Shown here: positions 42,056 to 49,117 of the stretch, piece by piece
How the letters are laid out: each line of letters starts with the position of its first letter
How positions within the stretch are numbered: position 1 is the stretch's first letter
Assembly: GCF_000190595.1 (NCBI RefSeq)
Contig: NC_015167.1
Coordinates: forward strand, 2,646,001-2,710,000
Direction of reading: 5' to 3'
Length of the DNA stretch: 64,000 nt
Source of the DNA: Cellulophaga lytica DSM 7489
GTDB lineage: Bacteria; Bacteroidota; Bacteroidia; Flavobacteriales; Flavobacteriaceae
Translations under genes and position numbers: made by a program
The notes under the pieces: generated by a model
What the model was told of the DNA's origin: nothing
The model's database searches: none
The model's input: only the letters and a program-made list of their open reading frames with translations

Positions 42056-42577
42056 TTATTTTACACCTATTTTCCAACCGTTGGCTTGATAATGGTTATA
42101 GAATTTTTGTGCTTCTAATTGAGGCCAGTTTTCTTTTTTGAAAAAATCTAAAACTTCTAATTCATTTTTTGGAAGCTCCAGTTTATAACTGTTTTTTATT
42201 TGTTTATACTGTTTATTAGAAGGTACCAATGCTTGTCCTTGATTTGGCACACCTAAGTCTAGAGCTTGTTCAGAGGTTGTCTCGAATTTGAGCATCTTGA
42301 TTACGGAACCTTTAAACGGATTATGCGATGGCATATAAATGAGATATTTGTAGTGGTGCAATTGTTTGGTGCATCTATGATAGGTTGATTTTGAGCCTAT
42401 TTTAGACAATTGCATTACATCTTCTCGGTTTACGTGGAAACTTTCGCGAAAGCGATTATGGTTCCATATTTGAAAGAATGCTAAATATAGACTAATGTGT
42501 GTAGGGTTGAGTCTGGAATCTTTTTGGAACAAAGCAAATATCGCATTGAGATGTTTGATGTAATTAACGTCTGCCAT
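42056..42577 (-). CDS. Putative replication/regulatory protein of the element, 173 aa
   Basis: 173 residues. The first 100 residues (NYIKHLNAIFALFQKDSRLN, then PTHISLYLAFFQIWNHNRFRESF and KIGSKSTYHRCTKQLHHYKYL) look like a winged-helix domain of the type seen in DnaD/replication initiator-like proteins of Bacteroidota elements. The C-terminus (LEVLDFFKKENWPQLEAQKF) resembles the short helical segment that ends many such proteins. It lies between the excisionase-like HTH gene and the ATPase, in one operon. The precise function is unknown. Confidence 0.65.
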   Translation of the reverse strand: MADVNYIKHLNAIFALFQKDSRLNPTHISLYLAFFQIWNHNRFRESFHVNREDVMQLSKIGSKSTYHRCTKQLHHYKYLIYMPSHNPFKGSVIKMLKFETTSEQALDLGVPNQGQALVPSNKQYKQIKNSYKLELPKNELEVLDFFKKENWPQLEAQKFYNHYQANGWKIGVK

Positions 42578-42586
42578 TGTTTCATT

Positions 42587-42859
42587 TTAAGAAGCAACTT
42601 TGTTTTCTTGAAGAATACGAAGTATTTCTTCATACTCGTATAGAATAATTCCACCAATTTTTGTGTAGGGCAGTGTACCGTTGATTCTTAAGTTCTGTAA
42701 TGTTCCTGGACTTATTTGGAGCATTTCCATCACCTCTGCCGATTTGAGGTATTTTTTGATTGCTGTTGGAGCTTTATCTTGAAGAAGTTTTTTGAGTTCT
42801 CTAAGAAGTTCTAGTTTAAAATCATAAAGATCGTCTGTGGTGAGAATTGATGTTGGCAT
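42587..42859 (-). CDS. Excisionase-type HTH protein, 90 aa
   Basis: 90 residues. YLKSAEVMEMLQISPGTLQN followed by LRINGTLPYTKIGGIILYEY (about residues 38-77) is the HTH_17/MerR-like winged helix used by excisionases and control proteins of Bacteroidota integrative elements. The N-terminal half is a helix that may dimerise. It is the first gene of the operon that continues with the replication-like protein, the small protein and the ATPase. Nested inverted repeats overlap its start codon, which suggests control of this operon. Confidence 0.85.
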   Translation of the reverse strand: MPTSILTTDDLYDFKLELLRELKKLLQDKAPTAIKKYLKSAEVMEMLQISPGTLQNLRINGTLPYTKIGGIILYEYEEILRILQENKVAS

Positions 42860-42941
42860 TTGTAAAACTGTTTTAAAAGCAAAGTCATCAAGTTAATTGG
42901 TTAAAGATGACTTTGCATTGATTTGACTTTCGTTTTACAAA
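42859..42941. promoter_or_regulatory. Nested inverted repeats upstream of the excisionase-type gene
   Basis: The inner pair GCAAAGTCATC (42879-42889) and GATGACTTTGC (42906-42916) is perfect over 11 bp. The outer pair TTTGTAAAAC (42859-42868) and GTTTTACAAA (42932-42941) is perfect over 10 bp and reaches the start codon of the HTH gene. This could be an operator for that protein or the RteC-like regulator, or a folded mRNA leader. The remaining sequence to 43039 is AT-rich. Confidence 0.6.
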
Positions 42942-43039
42942 ACTGGTAAGATTTATAATTTTTTGTTCGGTATGTGTTCGGTAGTACCGAGATAATTTAA
43001 CATTTATGATGTTGTTAAAAATGAGCATTTATTTTGAAT

Positions 43040-43873
43040 TCACTTAGCATTATCGAGGTCTATGCGCTTTTCTAGACTGCGTTTTAAATGGTCTAAAAAT
43101 TTTGTGGTGTCTTTTTCGCGATTCTTGATTTCGGCATAGGTTTTATAGAAATTGTTTAGGTTTAAATCAAATAGTGTGGCGCAGACTTCGGCCATTTTAC
43201 TTAATTCAGCTTGTCCGTTTCTGATGGCTCCTGCGCTATGTAGTGCATAAATAATTTCTACTAAATCAGTTTTAGACGCTGTCCAGGACAAGCCATTTAA
43301 AATGGCTGGACTGACTTCTTCAATAATGACATTTTCTTTCTTTTTGTTGAGGTATTCTAATTCAAGATCGTAATAGTTTGAAAGTAAATCATAACCAATT
43401 ACTTGCGCAGCAAGATTGTCGTGACTGGTAGAAAATTCTGGATCTGTAAAATAATGAGAAGTATCTACTGGAAAGTCTAAGTTGTCTTTGCCGCGTACAA
43501 AATATATATGGTCTAGTGTATTATTGCATTGCCTGGTGTATTGGAAGAATTCTAAGTTTCGCATTTTATGTTTTTCTAGTTTATCTATTGTAGAATGAAC
43601 ATATTTAATTTGTTTAGTAATACTTGCGTTAGGTTTTTCAGCAATAAATCGTCTAACTTTTGAGAAGAATTTTATTCGTCCATTGATAAACGGTTTATCA
43701 TATTTGAAAAAAGATATTTCTTCTTCTTGAGTGAAGAAGTTATCCTTGGTTCTTAAATTTTTTCTTAATTTATTTAATGTTTGTACGGAAAGGTTAAGAC
43801 CGTCGTTAAGAACAGATAGATTTCTCAGGTTAGATTCTTCTATCTTAATGATTTGTTTTTTTGTAACGTTCAA
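43040..43873 (-). CDS. rteC: RteC-family regulator
   Basis: 277 residues. The C-terminal third matches RteC: LNGLSWTASKTDLVEIIYAL, then HSAGAIRNGQAELSKMAEVC and FYKTYAEIKNREKDTTKFLD. RteC is the activator of excision of CTnDOT-type elements in Bacteroides, where it forms a regulatory chain for element mobility. The coding frame begins with TTG at 43873; an ATG just upstream is in another frame, so the true start or a small frameshift at the N-terminus is uncertain. It lies between the integrase and the excisionase-type operon. Confidence 0.83.
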   Translation of the reverse strand: MNVTKKQIIKIEESNLRNLSVLNDGLNLSVQTLNKLRKNLRTKDNFFTQEEEISFFKYDKPFINGRIKFFSKVRRFIAEKPNASITKQIKYVHSTIDKLEKHKMRNLEFFQYTRQCNNTLDHIYFVRGKDNLDFPVDTSHYFTDPEFSTSHDNLAAQVIGYDLLSNYYDLELEYLNKKKENVIIEEVSPAILNGLSWTASKTDLVEIIYALHSAGAIRNGQAELSKMAEVCATLFDLNLNNFYKTYAEIKNREKDTTKFLDHLKRSLEKRIDLDNAK

Positions 43874-43982
43874 TGATTTGGGAAATGTGTTGCATAGGTT
43901 GGATTTAAAATTTATCCATTAAGCTATACAACACATTTAAAATTTCAAAATAGGAGTGAGGGAAGCAGGTTCTTGTAAAAAC

Positions 43983-45254
43983 TCAACTGCTTGCTTTTGA
44001 GTTTTTTGCAACTGTGCTATCTTTTGATTTATTGAGTAAAACGTTTTTTAAGGCATTCATATCTGCACTTACTTTATTTTCAAGTACACGAGCATAAATT
44101 TGAGTTGTTGCGATTTTTGAATGACCTAAAAGTTTGGAAACCGTTTCGATTGGAACGCCGTTAGAAAGCGTTACAGTCGTTGCAAATGTATGTCGTGCCA
44201 TATGAAAGGTTAGATTCTTATTAATGCCTACAAAATTGGCAACTTCTTTAAGAAACATATTGAGTTTTTCGTTTGTGAGTACTGGAAGCAATGAATTATT
44301 AACTGCTGTTACCGGATGATCTTTGTATTTGTTTACGATATCTAAAGCTTGCCCTAATAGAGGTACTTTGACTGTTGTATTGGTTTTCTGTCTTTTGGTC
44401 ATTATCCAATAACCTCCGTCTATACCTAAGACTAAATGATTGGGTGTTAAGTTCATTATATCTACATAGCTAATACCAGTGTAGCAACTAAAAACGAATA
44501 GGTCGCGAACGCGATCTAATCGTTCAGAAATGAAAACCTTGTTTTCGAGTTTTTTTAATTCTTGCTCTGATAGAAATTCTCTGTTAGTTTTATCGTAAGT
44601 CATTTTCCATCTAACAAAAGGATCTTTGTCAATCCACTCTAAATGATAAGCTAACGTAACAACCTTTCGTAAACGTTGTATGTGCTTCATTCTTGTATTG
44701 TTGCCTAATGCTTTTGGGTGGCCAGTTGGCCAAACTTCAGATAGAAACAATTCAAAATGACTTAAGAATTCAAAATTGAGTTGGTTGAGGTAAATGTCTG
44801 TTGTTTTTCTTTTTTGCTCCAGGAACTTAAATACGTAGTTTTCTGTAATGCCAAAATTTCTTATGGAACCAGAAGCAAGTGTATTTGTAATTTTTTTACT
44901 GTGGTACTCAAAAATATTTTTAAGTGATTTTCCTTTGTTGTCAGCTTCACCTGTGTATTGTGCTTTAATAAGTTGAGCCGTAATAAGCTCTCCTTTAAAT
45001 TTAAGGTCCTGGTAAATCTGGAAGAGTTGTGTGTAAATCTGATCTAAATACTGATTGGCGCTTTGAGCTTGGTGCGAATTGCCTCTGAGTTTTTTCTTTT
45101 TAGGATCCCAAAGATTTTGAGGCACACGTCTTTTTAAACTAATATTTGCTCTTTTTTTATCTACAGTTATTCTAGCGTAGATTAATACTTCGCCATTGAT
45201 TGCGTTCTTTTGGTCTGCCCAAAAGAGAATTGAAAATGTGTGTGTTGACCGCAT
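43983..45254 (-). CDS. Tyrosine recombinase (island integrase), IntDOT-like
   Basis: 423 residues from the ATG at 45254. The Bacteroidota-type arm-binding N-terminus (FSILFWADQKNAINGEVLIY) is followed by a SAM-like core-binding domain and a catalytic domain with HMARHTFATTVTL near 350, LLGHSKIATTQIYARV near 380-395 with the nucleophilic Tyr. At the position of the first catalytic Arg there is Ser (CYTGISYVDIMNL), as reported for IntDOT of CTnDOT. The gene faces the tRNA-Arg att site about 230 bp away, as expected of the enzyme that integrated the island. Confidence 0.93.
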   Translation of the reverse strand: MRSTHTFSILFWADQKNAINGEVLIYARITVDKKRANISLKRRVPQNLWDPKKKKLRGNSHQAQSANQYLDQIYTQLFQIYQDLKFKGELITAQLIKAQYTGEADNKGKSLKNIFEYHSKKITNTLASGSIRNFGITENYVFKFLEQKRKTTDIYLNQLNFEFLSHFELFLSEVWPTGHPKALGNNTRMKHIQRLRKVVTLAYHLEWIDKDPFVRWKMTYDKTNREFLSEQELKKLENKVFISERLDRVRDLFVFSCYTGISYVDIMNLTPNHLVLGIDGGYWIMTKRQKTNTTVKVPLLGQALDIVNKYKDHPVTAVNNSLLPVLTNEKLNMFLKEVANFVGINKNLTFHMARHTFATTVTLSNGVPIETVSKLLGHSKIATTQIYARVLENKVSADMNALKNVLLNKSKDSTVAKNSKASS

Positions 45255-45337
45255 AGTTGTCGTCTTTAGATTAAACAAATCGTCTTGACGAAAGTCAAAT
45301 CAACTATAGCAATACATTCAGCGCTTTTTGTGAAAGC

Positions 45338-45382
45338 GTCAGTTGAACTGACACTTTGAAAATTAACTGACGGATAACTGAC
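45338..45382. promoter_or_regulatory. Clustered AACTGAC repeats, candidate integrase arm sites
   Basis: The heptamer occurs four times in 45 bp between the integrase gene and the att repeat. GTCAGTT-G-AACTGAC at 45338-45352 is a palindrome holding one inverted and one direct copy, followed by direct copies at 45365-45371 and 45376-45382. Placement next to the core att site suits accessory binding sites for the recombinase or excisionase. CGCTTT-TTGTG-AAAGCG at 45322-45338 is an adjoining hairpin. Confidence 0.5.
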
Positions 45383-45428
45383 ATATTAAAGCAAATCATA
45401 TCATTTTATATGTTGCTCTAAAAACCAG

Positions 45429-45462
45429 AAAACCACGTAATTCATAAGAATTACGTGGTTTT
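45429..45462. terminator. Hairpin between the integrase gene and tRNA-Arg
   Basis: AAAACCACGTAATTC and its exact inverted copy GAATTACGTGGTTTT separated by 4 nt, with A/T runs on both sides. It can stop tRNA-Arg transcription on the minus strand in the island-bearing state. Confidence 0.75.
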
Positions 45463-45484
45463 GATAAGAGTTTAAGCTCTTTAA

Positions 45485-45509
45485 AGTGACCTCGACAGGA
45501 TTCAAACCT
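45485..45509 (-). repeat. Island attachment repeat, right copy
   Basis: Same 25 bp as at 13843-13867. It covers the acceptor 3' strand and most of the T arm of tRNA-Arg, so integration restored an intact tRNA. Confidence 0.85.
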
Positions 45510-45560
45510 GTAACCTCTTGAGCCGTAATCAAGTGCGCTATTCAGTTGCGCCACGAGGCC
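45487..45560 (-). tRNA. tRNA-Arg (anticodon ACG)
   Basis: 74 nt without encoded CCA. The acceptor stem GGCCTCG pairs with CGAGGTC, the D stem is GCGC/GCGC, the anticodon stem CTTGA/TCAAG encloses the loop TTACGGC (ACG at 34-36), and the T stem is ACAGG/CCTGT. The gene is the integration site of the island. Confidence 0.95.
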
Positions 45561-45642
45561 GTTTTTGTTTAAATTCCTTTAAACGAGGGTGCAAATATAT
45601 TTCTTTTTACTTTTACCACAAAATAACTAAAGAAAAAAATAT

Positions 45643-46155
45643 ATGAATTTTAAAGAATATATTAGAGATGTTCAAGATTTTCCTAAGCAAGGCATTGTTT
45701 TTAAGGATATTACTCCTTTGCTAAATAATGCAGAAATTTTAGAAAAAACTACAGATGCACTCTTAAATTTAGTAAAAGAGCAAAAAATAGACAAAGTTGT
45801 GGGTATGGAAAGTCGTGGTTTCTTCTTTGCAACACTTTTAGCAACCAAGTTAAAAGCAGGTTTTGTTCCTGTGCGTAAAAAAGGAAAATTACCTTTTAAC
45901 GTGCTTTCTAAACCCTACTCTTTAGAGTATGGTGAAGATGCATTAGAAATACATACAGATGCCATTAAAAAAGGGGATAAGGTATTAATACATGATGATG
46001 TACTTGCTACTGGTGGCACCGCAAAAGCTGTTTGTGAGTTAATTGAAGAATTAGGTGGTGAGGTAGTGCAATGCAATTTTTTAATAGAATTAGACTTTTT
46101 AAATGGTAAAGATAAAATAGCAAATTATAATGTTGATTCTTTACTACATTATTAG
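45643..46155 (+). CDS. apt: Adenine phosphoribosyltransferase
   Basis: 170 residues, normal for the family. Converts adenine and PRPP to AMP in purine salvage. The PRPP-binding motif is VLIHDDVLATGGTAKA near residues 113-128, and the purine-side motif GMESRGFFFATLLA lies near 53-66. The gene is on its own, next to tRNA-Arg, and ends overlapping the convergent 50-residue gene by 3 nt. Confidence 0.96.
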   Translation: MNFKEYIRDVQDFPKQGIVFKDITPLLNNAEILEKTTDALLNLVKEQKIDKVVGMESRGFFFATLLATKLKAGFVPVRKKGKLPFNVLSKPYSLEYGEDALEIHTDAIKKGDKVLIHDDVLATGGTAKAVCELIEELGGEVVQCNFLIELDFLNGKDKIANYNVDSLLHY

Positions 46156-46304
46156 TCTATAGCATTTGTAGTTACATAATAACGCCAACCTATTATGGCT
46201 AATTGTAATTTACTAGCTTTAGATAAGTCTAACTGTTTTTTACTGTAAGATGGTAATAGTAAACGGTTAATTTTAGCAAGAAACCTAAAAAGGGCTTTTT
46301 TCAT
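46152..46304 (-). CDS. Small conserved flavobacterial protein, 50 aa
   Basis: The minus strand encodes MKKALFRFLAKINRLLLPSY, then SKKQLDLSKASKLQLAIIGW and RYYVTTNAID, then stop. This small basic protein with the ASKxQLAIIxWRYYVT core is, to my recollection, conserved in Flavobacteriia and often mislabelled SsrA-binding protein. It is not SmpB, being far too short. The stop overlaps the stop of apt on the other strand. Function unknown. Confidence 0.75.
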   Translation of the reverse strand: MKKALFRFLAKINRLLLPSYSKKQLDLSKASKLQLAIIGWRYYVTTNAID

Positions 46305-46879
46305 AAAAGTAATTTCTGCAAATATATGGTAATACTTAAAAAGAATAAAGGTTGCATTATAGCAACCTTTATTGGTATATAGGCCTATATGATTCTTCTT
46401 AAAATAGTATTACAGTAATTGTGATAACATAGCTAAATAAAATTTCTGATAGAATAATCATAATTTGTAGTTTTTAAAGGTTAATAATTAGTTGTAAATA
46501 ATCGATTATTCACTTAAGATAAATAGAAATTATACTCATTTGCAAATAAGTTGACTACTATTAATACAAGTGAATACACTATTTATAACTTTTAAATGTT
46601 AATTGTGTTAATATTCATATTGCATTCTTGAATAAAGTTTATATATGTAATCTTAAATTTAACTTTATATTTTAAATTGTAATATTTGTAGGGCTGTTTT
46701 TGCAATAATAAAAAAAGCAAGGGGCCTTTCATTTCCAAAAAAATACTTTATGTGGTTTTGGTTTATGTTCCCTTTTATTTTTAAGGATATTTTGGGGTGT
46801 TTTTAATAGTTAAAAAATATAATTTTACTAAAAAAGTATGTAGCATTCTAATTGTTATATTTGCTGCAAAAAATAGTAT
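46305..46879. other. 575-bp AT-rich gap with one terminator-like hairpin
   Basis: AATAAAGGTTGC (46344-46355) and GCAACCTTTATT (46362-46373) form a bidirectional hairpin. The rest is very AT-rich with no further structure or coding content that I can support. It precedes the antiporter gene and probably holds its promoter. Confidence 0.55.
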
Positions 46880-47815
46880 ATGCTCAATTTGGTTTACATA
46901 ATTATTGGTTTGGTTTTTTTAATAATGGGTGGTAACTGGTTATTAAAATCTTCTGTAGCATTATCATTAAGGTTGCAAATACCAAAAATTGTGGTGGGGA
47001 TGACGGTAGTTTCTTTTGCAACATCTGCACCAGAACTAATAGTTAGTATAAAAGCAGCATTAGAGGGCTCGCCAGATTTAGCTTTAGGTAATGTAGTTGG
47101 TTCTAATATAGCTAACCTAGGTTTGGTACTGGGTGTTATAGTAATGTTAGGCAGTATAGATGTTCGTAAAAGTTTTTATACAACAGACTGGCCAATTTTA
47201 ATGTTAGCCTCATTGGTATTTTTTGGCTTTATTTATTTTGATGGTGTTATAAAGTTTTATGAAGGGGTAATAATGGTGGCGCTTTTAATTGTATACATTG
47301 TGTATCTTATTAAGTTTCAAAAAACAGCAGTAGAAGATGAAGCGCCAGAGGATGATGTACCTTTGCCAACCTTTAAAATGTTATTGTTTTTAGCTCTTGG
47401 AGGTTTAGGCCTTTGGGGTGGATCAGAACTTTTGGTAAGCGGTGCAACAGGTTTAGCTAGGTTTTACAATGTTAGTGAAAGGGTAATTGGAGTAACTGTT
47501 GTATCTGTAGGTACCAGTATACCAGAGCTTGCTGCTTCTATAATAGCAGTAATTAAAAAAGAGAAAGCCATATCTTTAGGAAATTTAATTGGCTCTAATA
47601 TATTTAACATTTTTGCTGTGCTAGGTATAACTGCATTAATAACACCTCTTAATGTTGTAGATAATACGTTGTTAAGTAATGATATTTTATGGATGCTAGG
47701 TTTTGCAATAATTTTATTACCTCTGGTATTTTTTCCAAAAGGTTTACGCTTAGGATGGCGAGACGGTATTGTGCTACTATCTGGATATATTGCTTTTGTA
47801 TACTTTACCATTTAG
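46880..47815 (+). CDS. Calcium/sodium antiporter (CaCA family, YrbG-like)
   Basis: 311 residues, about ten membrane segments in two inverted halves. The first alpha repeat is SFATSAPELIVS near residue 49 and GNVVGSNIANLGLVLG near 72. The second is SVGTSIPELAAS near 211 and GNLIGSNIFNIFAVLG near 234. These carry the acidic and polar residues that bind Ca2+/Na+. An acidic loop (EDEAPEDDVPLP) joins the halves. It is an inner-membrane exchanger for cation balance, followed by a strong terminator and monocistronic. Confidence 0.94.
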   Translation: MLNLVYIIIGLVFLIMGGNWLLKSSVALSLRLQIPKIVVGMTVVSFATSAPELIVSIKAALEGSPDLALGNVVGSNIANLGLVLGVIVMLGSIDVRKSFYTTDWPILMLASLVFFGFIYFDGVIKFYEGVIMVALLIVYIVYLIKFQKTAVEDEAPEDDVPLPTFKMLLFLALGGLGLWGGSELLVSGATGLARFYNVSERVIGVTVVSVGTSIPELAASIIAVIKKEKAISLGNLIGSNIFNIFAVLGITALITPLNVVDNTLLSNDILWMLGFAIILLPLVFFPKGLRLGWRDGIVLLSGYIAFVYFTI

Positions 47816-47850
47816 TAAACAAGAAATAGTTAAATGAAGAATAAAAAAAA

Positions 47851-47877
47851 TGCCTAAGAATAATCTTAGGCATTTTT
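47851..47877. terminator. Bidirectional terminator between the antiporter and GSII genes
   Basis: TGCCTAAGA/TCTTAGGCA with a 4-nt loop, A run before and T run after, between convergent genes. Confidence 0.85.
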
Positions 47878-47902
47878 AAAAACAATTAATTTAATTATAT
47901 GC

Positions 47903-48913
47903 TTAAATCTTTGCAGATTTTACAGTCTTAATAATTCTTCCTGCAATTTTGTAAGGATCTCCGTTAGATGCAGGTCTTCTGTCTTCTAACCAGCCTTTCC
48001 AGCCTTTTTCAACTGTAATAATAGGTATTCTAATAGAAGCTCCTCTATCAGATATACCGTAGCTGAAATCTGTAATAGCAGCAGTCTCGTGCTCACCAGT
48101 TAAACGTTGGTCGTTAAACTCTCCGTAAACAGCAATGTGCTCTTTAGTAACAGGTCTAAATGCTTCACATATTTTCTCGTAAGTTTCTTTAGAACCACAA
48201 GTTCTTAAAATAGTGTTAGAGAAGTTTGCGTGCATACCAGAACCGTTCCAGTCACCTTTTACTGGTTTTGGGTGGTACTCAATATAGTAACCATATTGTT
48301 CAGTTAATCTGTCTAATAAATAACGAGCTATCCATATTTCGTCACCAGCTTTTTTAGCTCCTTTTGCAAACAATTGAAATTCCCACTGTCCGCTTGCAAC
48401 TTCTTGGTTAATTCCTTCAAAATTTAAACCAGCTGCAATACATAGGTCTGCATGTTCTTCAACAAAATCTCTTCCGTGAGTGTTTTTACCACCTACAGAA
48501 CAGTAATACATACCTTGTGGACCAGGATAACCACCTACAGGGAAACCTAAAGGCAATTGTGTATTCTTATCCATAATAAAGTACTCTTGCTCAAAACCAA
48601 ACCAGAAATCGTTATCTTCATCATCAATACCAGCTCTAGAGTTAGATAAGTGAGGAGTTCCGTCAGCATTTAAAACCTCAGTCATTACTAAGTACCCGTC
48701 TTTACGTGCTGGATCTGGGTAAATAGCTACAGGCTTTAATAAACAGTCAGATGATCCTCCTTCTGCTTGTTGTGTAGAACTTCCATCAAAAGACCAAATA
48801 GGGCAATCTTCTAATTTACCGCTAAAGTCATCTTCTACTTTTGTTTTACTTCTTAAATTGGCAGTTGGTGTATAACCATCTAACCAAATGTACTCTAATT
48901 TTGATTTGCTCAT
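47903..48913 (-). CDS. Glutamine synthetase type II (eukaryotic-like)
   Basis: 336 residues, the short GSII length; the ordinary bacterial GSI has about 470. The beta-grasp region starts LEYIWLDGYTPTANLRSKT, WSFDGSSTQQAEGGSSD near residues 40-56 is the GS signature, GFEQEYF near 107 and GSGMHANFSNT near 224 are catalytic-loop motifs, and ISDRGASIRIP near 291 is the ATP-binding end. Makes glutamine from glutamate, ammonia and ATP. It is divergent from the GSIII gene, and the 204 bp between them must hold both promoters. Confidence 0.95.
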   Translation of the reverse strand: MSKSKLEYIWLDGYTPTANLRSKTKVEDDFSGKLEDCPIWSFDGSSTQQAEGGSSDCLLKPVAIYPDPARKDGYLVMTEVLNADGTPHLSNSRAGIDDEDNDFWFGFEQEYFIMDKNTQLPLGFPVGGYPGPQGMYYCSVGGKNTHGRDFVEEHADLCIAAGLNFEGINQEVASGQWEFQLFAKGAKKAGDEIWIARYLLDRLTEQYGYYIEYHPKPVKGDWNGSGMHANFSNTILRTCGSKETYEKICEAFRPVTKEHIAVYGEFNDQRLTGEHETAAITDFSYGISDRGASIRIPIITVEKGWKGWLEDRRPASNGDPYKIAGRIIKTVKSAKI

Positions 48914-49117
48914 AATGTTGATTGTTGTAATTTCATTAAAGATGCAGCAAAAATAATTTTTTTCATTGTATCTCCATAATTTTTATAGGGGTAATTGCTA
49001 AAATATTAGATGTAATTCTTAATACCCTTATTTTTTTAGGGGTAAATTATAAATTTTTTATTTTTATTCGGTTTAATTAGTAATTTTGTAATTCACACCA
49101 CTTTTAAAATATATATA

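Larger units (their letters stand above)
13843..45509. mobile_element. 31.7-kb genomic island integrated in the tRNA-Arg(ACG) 3' end
   Basis: The left end carries 25 bp identical to the 3' end of tRNA-Arg at the right end. The integrase gene is the first gene inside the tRNA end, followed by an RteC-like regulator, an HTH protein and an AAA ATPase. This is a common layout of Bacteroidota integrative elements. No relaxase, coupling protein or type IV secretion gene is visible, so the element is not self-conjugative. Cargo is two divergent defence-like operons. Three copies of GCTTTCGCGAAAGC-type palindromes occur inside and I saw none outside, which suggests a different donor background. Confidence 0.85.

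Noticed and set aside
13843..45509. Self-transmissible conjugative element or prophage
   Set aside because: RteC-like regulator and integrase suggest relation to CTnDOT-type elements, but no relaxase, coupling protein, tra gene, capsid, terminase or tail gene is visible.
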